Shown: piece by piece, positions 51,150 through 59,363 of the stretch | Layout: each line of letters opens with the position of its first letter | Numbering within the stretch: position 1 is the first letter of the stretch | Assembly: GCA_905221605.1 (NCBI GenBank) | Contig: CAJNDS010002104.1 | Span: forward strand, 55,001 to 119,000 | Direction of reading: 5' to 3' | Origin: Symbiodinium natans | Lineage: Eukaryota; Sar; Dinophyceae; Suessiales; Symbiodiniaceae | DNA: 64,000 nucleotides | The notes under the pieces: model-generated | What the model was told of the DNA's origin: nothing | What the model saw: only the letters and a program-made list of their open reading frames with translations | Database searches by the model: none | Made by a program: the position numbers and the translations under genes

Positions 51150-52070
51150 AGGGACTGATTTTGGTTGTTAGAACTCTTACGGACTCGATTAACCCAGCTG
51201 TGCAACCCAAAGCAATGGTCAAGTTCCGTTCCGTTCCGTTCCGGCCTCCGGGGTGGCAGATGGCCCCCCGCCTCTAGAGACAGAAACCCAACCCTTCGGC
51301 CGTTGGGAATCATTAGATCCCCGGAAGTATAGGGATAGTGACTGCTAGTGGTGTGCAACAACAGCAGTAACAACAACAGCAACAGCAGTAACAACAACGG
51401 CAGGAACGACGACAGCACACAAACAAGGTCACGATCTCGGAACGGCTTGCGTGCATTTTTGTCCTGACATGTCGAAAACACTGGCAGGCGTGGCAAAGCA
51501 ATGGACTTGGGGTGCCAGGGGGGGGGGGGAGTAGCCCTGTTTTTTTTGTTCCAAAACATGATTATCTTATTTCCAGTAGTTGTTTGCAAACGTTTTTTTT
51601 TGCCTGGGTGTCGAGCACATATACAGACGTGCAAAATCAAGTGTCCAGCTGTCGAGAAATGACCGCTTTTTTGGCGCCATGGTTCTTGCGCGTTTGTTTT
51701 GGGATCATTTGTTTTCTAACAATGTGTGTCTCGCTTGGGTTTCTCGTCATCACATATGATTTTCCCGGTACGTTTTGGACCAAACACCCACAACAGCGAA
51801 TGTACGCGATTTAATTTATTTCACAAACGAGCACGCGAACATCCGTACTCTGAATTGATCCACAATGTTGATGGAGACGTGAGGATATGGAGATGACTAA
51901 ATCCTAAAATGGGCCCACGCCCCAAGCACCCGAACCGAGATTACCGCAGCATACGTATATGGGTAGTTCACTAAGTAGATTAGGGTCCTGTTTTGGTACC
52001 CCTAGATAGTACGGCTCGTACGGCACCCTTATAAAAAGGGCCAAATTGATCCCTAACCCTAAATCCTAAA
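51150..52070. other. Unique island, no gene recognised
   Basis: About 900 bp with a (GTTCC)4 run (51,223-51,244), a CAA/CAG run (51,356-51,402) and a G10 run. A 100-codon plus-strand ORF (51,512-51,814) is Phe/Leu-rich with one possible membrane segment, but no family is recognised. Confidence 0.4.
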
Positions 52071-52075
52071 CCCTA

Positions 52076-52103
52076 AACTCATTTTAGTCCCCAAGGAAGA
52101 GCC
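52076..52103. mobile_element. F10 right-end fragment
   Basis: CTCATTTTAGTCCCCAAGGA then AGAGCC; the same string ends the complete copy near 58,225. Confidence 0.55.
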
Positions 52104-52194
52104 GGGGTAGCGGGCTTGAAGGTCACCTTCAAGATCTCATCACAAGAGCTGAACACCTTCAGGAGAAACATCTAGGGTCCCCTTTTTTTTTGCA

Positions 52195-52218
52195 GGGGGG
52201 GGGGGGGGGGGGGGGGGG
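52195..52218. repeat. G24 homopolymer
   Basis: Run of 24 G shortly after a T9 run. Confidence 0.9.
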
Positions 52219-52251
52219 CTTGAAGGATTCTTGATTGTTGTTGGTGGCTCG

Positions 52252-52392
52252 CTTGGAGGTCCATGGTACTGATTAGTCAATTGTAACTGTACTTCTATCT
52301 GTACTTATAACCATATGAGGGGCATTTCAGGGGCTTGCAAGTCGGTTATAAGTACAGTTATGATTGGTTGATAAGCACCATGAACCTCCAAG
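52252..52392. mobile_element. F2 MITE-like element, subfamily 2, copy 2
   Basis: CTTGGAGGTCCATGGTACTG and AGCACCATGAACCTCCAAG; interior TGTAACTGTACTTCTATCTG as at 43,244. Confidence 0.92.
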
Positions 52393-53068
52393 GAGGGTTT
52401 ACAAGGCTAAGACTTCCTGTCGTAGAAGACTCAACCCCTAAAGGCGCAAGGGCAAGGGGCTTAGGGTTGAGGGTTTTGGGAGTTAGGGCGACGCCATCTT
52501 CAGCAAATTGATATAAACGGGCTGCCGAGGAAGTGAACTCTCTCCTCGCAGGAAGCTCATGTCTCAGAACAGTTGCAGACGAGTTGTTCCTAAAGGAACT
52601 TAAAACGATGAACAATTGCCACCACGGTAATCGTAGAACTTGGCTTCCTGGTTGCGTTCTCTTAGGAAATTTAAGTTCAGCTCTTTAACAGCATCCCCAA
52701 TAACCCTAAATCCGAGGAGGCTGTACAAACCCTAAACCCCAAACCCTGTCACGGCTCGCGGAAACCTGAGCCTGAGCTAAACATGAAACACCGGCACCGA
52801 AACGCGGCATGTGCCGCGTTTTATGCCCCGACTAAGCCCTGAACCCTAACCCTAAACCCTTAACCCTATTAACCTTAAACAGCCTAAACCCTGTAGGGTT
52901 TAAGATGTAGCTCAACTCGAAACTCTCTGTCCCAATCCGCCGAATGCACCGATGACATCTTGCAAAGCAGGGCGGCCTCTCGGATAATGTTCTCTGTGAC
53001 CTCTGGCGGCCCGTTGGATATTGAAAGTTGCGGTCCATTCATCTTACATGTGTACCCTGAACCTTACA

Positions 53069-53220
53069 CCCCTAAACCCTAAACCCTAAACCCTAAACCC
53101 TAAACCCTAAACCCTAAACCCTAAACCCTATACCCTAAACCCTAAACCCTAAACCCTAAACCCTGACCCTAAACCCTAAACCCTGAACCCTGAACCCTAA
53201 ACCCTAATCCCTAAACCCGA
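53069..53220 (-). repeat. (CCCTAAA)n tract, about 150 bp
   Basis: About twenty-one units, CCCTGAA variants to the right. Confidence 0.95.
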
Positions 53221-53347
53221 ATTCTACGTGCGGGTATATAGGGGGCTTGAGTACTGCGCAGGCCTACCATGCCCTCTTCGAACCTTACACACACAGCAGA
53301 ACTCCGAACCCTGAACCCCGATTCCGTTAAGCTGGGGGACAGGATTA

Positions 53348-53453
53348 AGGATTAGGGGGACCCTTGGGGATATGGACCCTCTGAATACGGTTCCTGTTTA
53401 AGAGAGCCGCAAGAGGGTTCAGAAGGGCTCCCTTTTAAGGGTCCCCCTTATCC
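53348..53453. mobile_element. Singleton element with long inverted arms
   Basis: GGATTAGGGGGACCCTTGGG against CCCTTTTAAGGGTCCCCCTT then ATCC; the outer GGACCCTCTGAA and TTCAGAAGGGC also pair. Arms about 40 bp with mismatches. Confidence 0.75.
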
Positions 53454-53550
53454 TACCTAGGATAAGCAGCCTCGCCCTGCGAAATCCCAGGCAGATGAAG
53501 CAACCACTTGAAGGGTCTAGGGGTTTAGGGTTTTGGGGCTTCGGGGCTTC

Positions 53551-53763
53551 TGGTTCATGGTTGGGGTGTTTTTTTTTTTAAATGAAACTTCAACTTCCCT
53601 TATCGAGCTTAAGTACCCTTGGAAAATGTTACCCCGCCATGACAAAGGTTTCTTGGCTGCACTCAGAAGGGTAGCTAGAAATTCATTTTTTAGCTGCCTC
53701 ATTAAGAAACCCAATGAACCCCGAAAGGCTAAAGATCTAAAGTTACAGTAAAGCACCACAGAG
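53551..53763. mobile_element. F12 composite element, both modules
   Basis: Left module GGTTCATGGTTGGG, CTTAAGTACCCTTGGAAAAT, CCCCGCCATGACAAAGG; right module TTGGCTGCACTCAGAAGGGT, TTTTTTAGCTGCCTCATTAA, AAAGCACCACAGAGG. The left module alone recurs at 55,834 and the right alone at 32,931. Confidence 0.82.
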
Positions 53764-53861
53764 GTTTAGGGGGTGTAGGGTTTAGGGTTTGGCTCGAGCT
53801 TTCCCTGAAAGGGAAGTGGTGCCTTTCGGGACAACCAAAGTCTCCTCATTAAACCCTGTAA

Positions 53862-53980
53862 ACCCTATCAACCCTATAAACCCTATAAACCCTATAAACC
53901 CTATCAACCCTGTAAACCCTATCAACCCTATAAACCCTATCAACCCTATAAACCCTATCAACCCTATAAACCCTAAACCC
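53862..53980 (-). repeat. (CCCTATAAA)n nonamer tract
   Basis: About twelve nonamers (CCCTATAAA, CCCTATCAA, CCCTGTAAA) ending in CCCTAAA heptamers. Reads as Asn-Pro-Ile repeats in one frame; not a gene. Confidence 0.95.
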
Positions 53981-54102
53981 TGAACCAACCCACCTCTCCA
54001 CGACATATCAGATTCTTCAAGGCGTTCTGGGCACAAGGAGGGATGGGGAGTACCTTAAACAAGTGCTATAGGGGCCTGATAATTAGAAAAGGGTTTTGAG
54101 GG

Positions 54103-54175
54103 TCATTATAGTATACTCATATAGGGACCATAATTAAGGGAATACTATTCGTACTTATGCCGACCCCTGTGGTCC
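54103..54175. mobile_element. F11 repeat, copy 4
   Basis: TATAGTATACTCATATAGGG then ACCATAATTAAGGGAATACT, ATTCGTACTTATGCCGACCC and CTGTGG. Confidence 0.7.
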
Positions 54176-54490
54176 AGCCCTGCGCCGCAAGACCTCTTGT
54201 CTTTGCAGATGACATGTAATGCTCAGTAGGCCAAAGCCGCAAGTGTGCTACCGGCAGACATCGAGTTCAGGGAACCCTAAACCCTAAACCCTAATCCTTA
54301 ATCCCTAATCCCTAAACCGTACACTTGGAGGTTCAGGGCAAAATCAAGGCAGGCCCCCTACGTCATGTGACATGCGATCTGGGCCACAAACAAAGAGACC
54401 AACCCTACACGAAGAATCACAACCCCTTCACCCGAAGGTTGGTCCTTTCAACCCTATAGCAATATCCCAATGGGGCCTAAAGACCTAAAC

Positions 54491-54547
54491 CCTATAAACC
54501 ATAAACTTAAACCCTAAACCTAAACCCTAAACCCTAAACCCTAAACC
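54491..54547 (-). repeat. (CCCTAAA)n tract
   Basis: Seven units. Confidence 0.92.
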
Positions 54548-54655
54548 TTGTAACATGAAACGAGCAGGCCTGGGGAGTCAGGTTTCTCACATAGAGCGAG
54601 TTTACGAGGTACGACATCCTCGCGGAGGGGCGAGGTCGTGTGTGGTTAGTGTTTA

Positions 54656-54890
54656 GAAGGTTTAGGGTTTAGGGTTTAGGTAGGGTTTAGGGTTTAGGGT
54701 TTAGGGTTCAGGGTTCAGGGTTTAGGAAGTTTAGAACTTAGGGTTTAGGGAGGAGGGATTTGGGTAAAGCGGAAGCTCAAGAGTTTGGGTGGTACTTTGA
54801 CGATCAGCAAGCAAACCTACAGCGGGTTTAGGGTTAAGGTTTAGGGTTTAAGGGTTTAAGGGTTTAAGGGTTTAAGGGTTTAGGATTTCA
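54656..54890 (+). repeat. TTTAGGG and (TTTAAGGG)n tracts
   Basis: TTTAGGG units at 54,656-54,750; five consecutive octamers TTTAAGGG at 54,840-54,880. Confidence 0.92.
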
Positions 54891-55297
54891 AAGGACGAGG
54901 ATTGAGATGGATCCTTTCTCCAGTGTTGTTGTTGTTGTTTTTTTCATCTGCCGCCAAAAACCTAGACCTTCAGTGGATTGAAATGAGGATGGAAGGCGCT
55001 AGTCAGGATACCACACACCCTAAACTCTAACCCTAAATCATATTGACCGACGATACACGGAACCTTAGGACAGGTGCGCGGAACTCCTATACTTCCAGGG
55101 ATGGAAGATGAAGGACGGACTCTGACAAACAGTATATATTGTAAGGTATATAAAAGCCCTCGTACACTGAAGCCGACCCAGCAAAACCTATGCTTGCTGG
55201 AATTTCTAAGAACATACTGCGGCAAGTCTCTGAAAGTATGCATGTAGGGCTACCAGGATGGGCCATTGTACCCTATAATCCCTTATAAAAGGCTTCT

Positions 55298-55372
55298 TAT
55301 AAGCCCTAAACCCTAACCCCTAACCCCTAAACCCTAAACACTAAACCCCAAACACTAAACCCCAAACCCTAG
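55298..55372 (-). repeat. CCCTAAA/CACTAAA tract
   Basis: Ten units; CACTAAA and CCCCAAA alternate at the right. Confidence 0.92.
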
Positions 55373-55415
55373 TTGCCGGCCTTTCGGTCCTGTGGCCAGC
55401 ACCACCCAGCCAACC

Positions 55416-55546
55416 CTAAACCCTTAAACCCTTAAACCCTAAACCCTAAACCCTAAACCCTAAACCCTAAACCCTAAACCCTAAACCCTAAACCCTAAAC
55501 CCTACACCCTAAACCCTAAACCCTAAACCCTAAACCCTAAACCCAA
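55416..55546 (-). repeat. (CCCTAAA)n tract, about 130 bp
   Basis: Eighteen units starting with two CCCTTAAA octamers. Confidence 0.95.
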
Positions 55547-55572
55547 TCCAGCCGTAAGCCCTTTGTGCTTTA

Positions 55573-55700
55573 CTTGAAGGTTCATGGGTAGTTGTATAAG
55601 TAGGGGGGGTTATATGTAACCAGAAGAAGGCTACTTCCAGACATGAGTATAGTTGCCTTACTTTTTACACCCCTGCTAGCTACTCATGAAAACTTTGAAG
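55573..55700. mobile_element. F2 MITE-like element, copy 5
   Basis: CTTGAAGGTTCATGGGTAGT at the left; GCTACTCATGAAAACTTTGA then AG at the right; interior diverged. Confidence 0.75.
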
Positions 55701-55833
55701 CAAATTCCCCTCCCTTTGGCGCCTTGAAGCTCCAGCTCGCGTCGCAAGCGTGCCCAAGGGAGACGTTGGAAGCGTTGTGGGTTCGGGCTTGAGGGCTCCA
55801 ACATATCGAGGCTTACTCGTCTGCGGCTTACCT

Positions 55834-55926
55834 AGTTCATGGTTGGGATAGTGTTAACAAAATTAAATGTCTATTCCTTATTGAGTTTAAGTACCCTTTA
55901 AAAAATATTTCCCCGCTGTGACAAGG
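55834..55926. mobile_element. F12 left module only
   Basis: AGTTCATGGTTGGGATAG, TTGAGTTTAAGTACCCTTTA, ATTTCCCCGCTGTGACAAGG. Confidence 0.75.
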
Positions 55927-56262
55927 TTGCTCCCAAGGTCCGACTCACCCTTGCCCGGGTAGTCTGCGGAGATGGTCTTGGGGAGGGCCAGGAATTCGGG
56001 ATTCTGGGGGGGAGGGAGGGGGGTTCAGACTTTGGGATGTTTTTGCTTGCGCTTTGGGGAAAAAAAGGAAACGGGGGGAATTCTGAGCCGCAGCATGGGG
56101 AAAGGGCGAGCAGGAGTGTGATCGCTCGGCCCTGAAGGATTGACAGCACCAGCGAAAATTCAAGAGCTCTCTACCGGCATGCCACATGCCGCGCGCCCGC
56201 GCGCCGGGGGGTCTGGGTGTGGGTGTATGCGCGTGTGCATGTGCGTGTGCGTGTGGATATAT

Positions 56263-56325
56263 ACATATACGTACATATGTATACAAATATATATATATAT
56301 ACATATACATATACATGCGTGTGTG
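56263..56325. repeat. TA/CATA-rich microsatellite
   Basis: Preceded by a GT/GC-rich alternating stretch (56,215-56,262). Confidence 0.9.
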
Positions 56326-56443
56326 TTGCCTCCTCTATACCCCCTCGTGCATTGAGGGCTTAGGTTGGCAAGGGCTCAGAGTTCAGGGTGTAAGGGCTCA
56401 GAGAGGTCGGGTTTAGAGAGGCTCTGCGGGAATTCCTAAACCT

Positions 56444-56555
56444 CTAGACCCAAGAGGAACCTGGGAATCAAAAGGGTGCCCTTGTTGGTTTAAAGGGGCT
56501 TATAAGGGAACCTAGGCCCAACAAAAACGGAATAAAGGCCTGCTCTGGCTCCTAG
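56444..56555. mobile_element. F3 MITE-like element, copy 6
   Basis: CTAGACCCAAGAGGAACCTG at the left, GGCCTGCTCTGGCTCCTAG at the right; interior GGTGCCCTTGTTGGTTTAAA. Confidence 0.9.
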
Positions 56556-56982
56556 ACCGTCAAACCGTGTGCAGTCTTTTTTCGACTCACGGCAAGCGCC
56601 TTCTTCCCTGAGTCAGTCGCCCACGGATCCAACACCCCAACGAACAACCCCAAACCCTTACAAGCCCTAAACTTTGCGGCGTTGCAGCTTAGGGTTTAGG
56701 GTTTAGGGTTCAGGGTTGCGGTTTTAGGTTCGCTACTTTCTGGATCTGTCTGTTGATGCATTGGTCTCGGGACTCAAAAGACTTTCAAGATGGGGTCTCT
56801 CTGTGTCTCGGGGCCGCTGCTCCCTGCACCGCTTCGCGATGAACCCTAAGCCCGAAACCCTAAACCCTAAACCCTACACCCTGAACCCGGAGGTTGGTCT
56901 TAGTCGCCCTCATTGACCTTTTGTTTTAGAGTCCCCTAAGAACCCAAAATGTTCGGGTTTAGGGTTTAGGGTTTAGGGCTTG

Positions 56983-57036
56983 AGAACCCAAAGCCTACTT
57001 TTTTTGGTAGGTTGCCTAAAAATCCTCTAAGGGTGT
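56983..57036. mobile_element. F14 half copy
   Basis: GAGAACCCAAAGCCTACTTT then TTTTGGTAGGTTGCC and AATCCTCTAAGGGTG. Confidence 0.5.
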
Positions 57037-57149
57037 CTTTACTTCGAACAAGGGATGCCCAATGATCTCTTCCAGTATGCACCCCATATCCCCCGAATCC
57101 CACCACACGCCTCAAGGGGCTCAGTTCAGTGCTGAGGTGACCCTCCAGC

Positions 57150-57220
57150 AAACCCTAAACCCTAAACCCTAAACCCTAAACCCTAAACCCTAAACCCTAA
57201 ACCCTAAACCCTAAAACCTA
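57150..57220 (-). repeat. (CCCTAAA)n tract
   Basis: Ten units. Confidence 0.95.
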
Positions 57221-57325
57221 AACGTTCTGGGGCTTGGGGTGTCAACTGCCCTGCATTCAGAAGTTCGCTGGAGCCGGTGGGCATGCCCTCCAGGAGCCAG
57301 ACAGTGCACCAGGAAGCGAAGTGAA

Positions 57326-57393
57326 TCCTAAACCCTAAACCCTAAACCCTAAACCCCAAACCCTAAACCCTAAACCCTAAACCCCAAACCCTA
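57326..57393 (-). repeat. (CCCTAAA)n tract
   Basis: Nine units, two CCCCAAA. Confidence 0.94.
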
Positions 57394-57485
57394 GAAGCCC
57401 TAAACGGTTTTCCCGGGGCTTGGGTGCAGGGCTTTCAGGCTCGTAAGGACTTCGCTGTGCCTCAAAGGACTCCAAATGCCCTATA

Positions 57486-57605
57486 CTTGGAGGTTCAGGG
57501 GTCGTTATAAGTGGGGTTGTAAGTGGGATAACTATAGTTTTAAGTGCGTTTAACCTTATTTAGGGTGCTTATCGCCCTACTCATAACTGCCCATGAACCT
57601 TCAAG
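57486..57605. mobile_element. F2 MITE-like element, copy 6
   Basis: CTTGGAGGTTCAGGGGTCGT at the left, ACTGCCCATGAACCTTCAAG at the right; interior GTAAGTGGGATAACTATAGT as at 27,988. Confidence 0.9.
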
Positions 57606-57740
57606 TACAAAGACTGGAGGGCTCCCATGGTGCATCTGCACAGCTCCACAGCTCCCTGCAGTCGTGTGCTCAGCTGTCGGCGGCTACGTCCACTGCACAA
57701 CGCACTGATCTCCGACATTCGAAAAAACTGCACGGCTACA

Positions 57741-57831
57741 TACTCCCCTTAGAACCTAAGAAAAAGGAAGATTTTTTAACATTGCCCTGGGCGGGACGAA
57801 TAAAACAAGTAACTTCCTAAGGGGGGTATAG
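57741..57831. mobile_element. F7 MITE-like element, copy 3
   Basis: TACTCCCCTTAGAACCTAAG at the left; CTTCCTAAGGGGGGTATA at the right; interior diverged. Confidence 0.7.
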
Positions 57832-57913
57832 AAAGGCCCAGCAATGACGGGATTGCTCGCGAAATCGCTGGTACGACTGGGGGGGGGAGGTCAACTTTCT
57901 GACTAGCCTTAAA

Positions 57914-58022
57914 CCCCTAAGGATCCATGTACCTTTTGTAGTATGTTTTTTTGCCTTGGGTTTCCTATATGGTAGCTTTAACCCCCAAGAATCTACTACG
58001 CAGGTACATGGATCCTTAGGGA
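57914..58022. mobile_element. F13 MITE-like element, copy 2
   Basis: CCCCTAAGGATCCATGTACC and GGTACATGGATCCTTAGGG. The G-to-A change relative to copy 1 is present in both arms in complementary form, so the arms have co-varied. Confidence 0.92.
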
Positions 58023-58112
58023 ACCACAACCCTAAACCCTTAACCTCGACATCTCACGTTCCCCGTTGAGATTGCAAGCGCAGGGTCTTGACGGTAGACT
58101 GCTGCCCCAACC

Positions 58113-58218
58113 CTGGGGACTAAATGAACCCTAAAAGGGTTTAGGGTCAAATTACCTTAATCGGAATATAGAAGTCAGGGTATATGACCCCAATCTTAGG
58201 GTTCATTTAGTCCCCAAG
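58113..58218. mobile_element. F10 MITE-like element, complete copy
   Basis: GGGGACTAAATGAACCCTAA and TTAGGGTTCATTTAGTCCCC: a perfect 20-bp terminal inverted repeat. Inner GGGTCAAATTACC against GGGTATATGACCC partly pairs. Confidence 0.92.
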
Positions 58219-58427
58219 GAAGAGCTCATGAAGACAAGAGCAGAATACGTCATGAGGACTGGTCAGACTTCTCGAGAGCACGCCTGATTTGTGAAGCCTG
58301 TTCTGTTTTTTTAGCCAATGACACTTCAACATTACAAAAACCCTCGCAATAACGAATAAGATGAACAATCAAGAGCCTTAGCTGCGAGGAGCTGGCACAC
58401 CTAAGCCCTGAACGCAACAGGTCATAA

Positions 58428-58541
58428 TCTAGACCAAGGAGTAACCTAGGAATAGAAAGGGTACCCGTCTTGGTTTTAAGGGGACTAGAAGGGAACCCCA
58501 ACCCTAAAAAAAATGAAATAAGGGCCTACTCCGGCGCCTAG
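58428..58541. mobile_element. F3 MITE-like element, copy 7
   Basis: CTAGACCAAGGAGTAACCTA at the left, GGGCCTACTCCGGCGCCTAG at the right; interior GGTACCCGTCTTGGTTTTAA. Confidence 0.9.
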
Positions 58542-58569
58542 TAATTGAAAAAGGGGCGTGGGGGACCCC

Positions 58570-58800
58570 TAAACCCTAAACCCTAAACCCTAAGCCCTAA
58601 ACCCTAAACCCGTTCAGGCATCATGGCCTGGACCGCCGACCGACCAACTGATGCAAATTAGCCTGGGCCCCGGCCACTGGACAGCTGAGGGGGCTGTTCT
58701 AAATTCGGTGTCTCTCTTGATTGGTACCATTTCCCTAAACCCTAAACCCTAAACCCGAAAACCCTAAACTGTAACCCTAAACCCGAAAATCCGATTGCTG
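58570..58800 (-). repeat. Short CCCTAAA tracts
   Basis: Six units at 58,570-58,612 and a cluster with CCCGAAA variants at 58,735-58,790. Confidence 0.9.
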
Positions 58801-58905
58801 ATAAAACGGCCTCCTCCCCACACGACCCTCAGAACTGCGCGCCCTCTCGTGGATGGGGGCGAGGCAGGGGGATTTAGTGTTGGCTTTAGTGGATTACAGT
58901 ACGCC

Positions 58906-58942
58906 CGGGTTTAGGGTTTAGGGTTCAGGGTTTACGGTTTAG
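58906..58942 (+). repeat. Short telomere-like tract left of the copia element
   Basis: About five heptamers of the TTTAGGG type with one TTCAGGG and one TTTACGG variant. It is the last telomere-like tract before the retrotransposon. Confidence 0.85.
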
Positions 58943-59363
58943 CTGTGCAGAATACTGCGTGGTGATTTTCGATGGCTGGAGGCCCAGGCATGCTATGAAT
59001 TTGCGCGGGCTTGTGGAAGATCCAGTTGGCCCTTGAGTAAGAAAGGCTTTTTTTTGGTATTTTTTTTTATGTTGTCCTGTGGAAAGAATGCGGAAATCCG
59101 AAGTTGCCTCGGTTCCATGAAGAAGCAATGCGAGACTCGAAGAATTATTGAAGGACAAAGATCCGAAAGGAAATCACAAGGAACCTCAATCCCGAAGAAC
59201 GAACTAAGCAACCCAGTCCCCAGCGTACCTTGTACGCTTTTCCCGGGCAAATACAAGCTTGATCGATCATCTGCTGCGGTCGCAGAAGTGGTGATACCTG
59301 GTGGACACGTATGGCTAATGCAAATCGAGTCGGTTGTTGACGAAGCTGCACGCAGTTGCAGGG
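58943..59363 (-). other. Downstream flank of the copia ORF, possible 3' UTR/LTR
   Basis: About 420 bp between the polyprotein stop and the next telomere-like tract. It is not telomere-like and carries A-rich runs on the minus strand near 59,045-59,070. It is the only place the 3' LTR could lie if the element is complete. No TG...CA pair can be fixed without the 5' LTR for comparison. The short ORFs here look like chance. Confidence 0.35.

Noticed and set aside
51512-51814. 100-codon ORF with a hydrophobic segment
   Set aside because: No family recognised, begins in a G-run, overlapped by a longer ORF on the other strand; not enough to call a gene.
53789-53983. ORF of Asn-Pro-Ile repeats, and the minus-strand Gly-Phe-Ile repeat ORF
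   Set aside because: Both are translations of the CCCTATAAA nonamer, not proteins.
1-59360. CRISPR-like array, given regularly spaced repeats
   Set aside because: Repeats are contiguous telomere heptamers or dispersed hairpins, without constant repeat-spacer spacing or cas genes; the DNA is eukaryotic.
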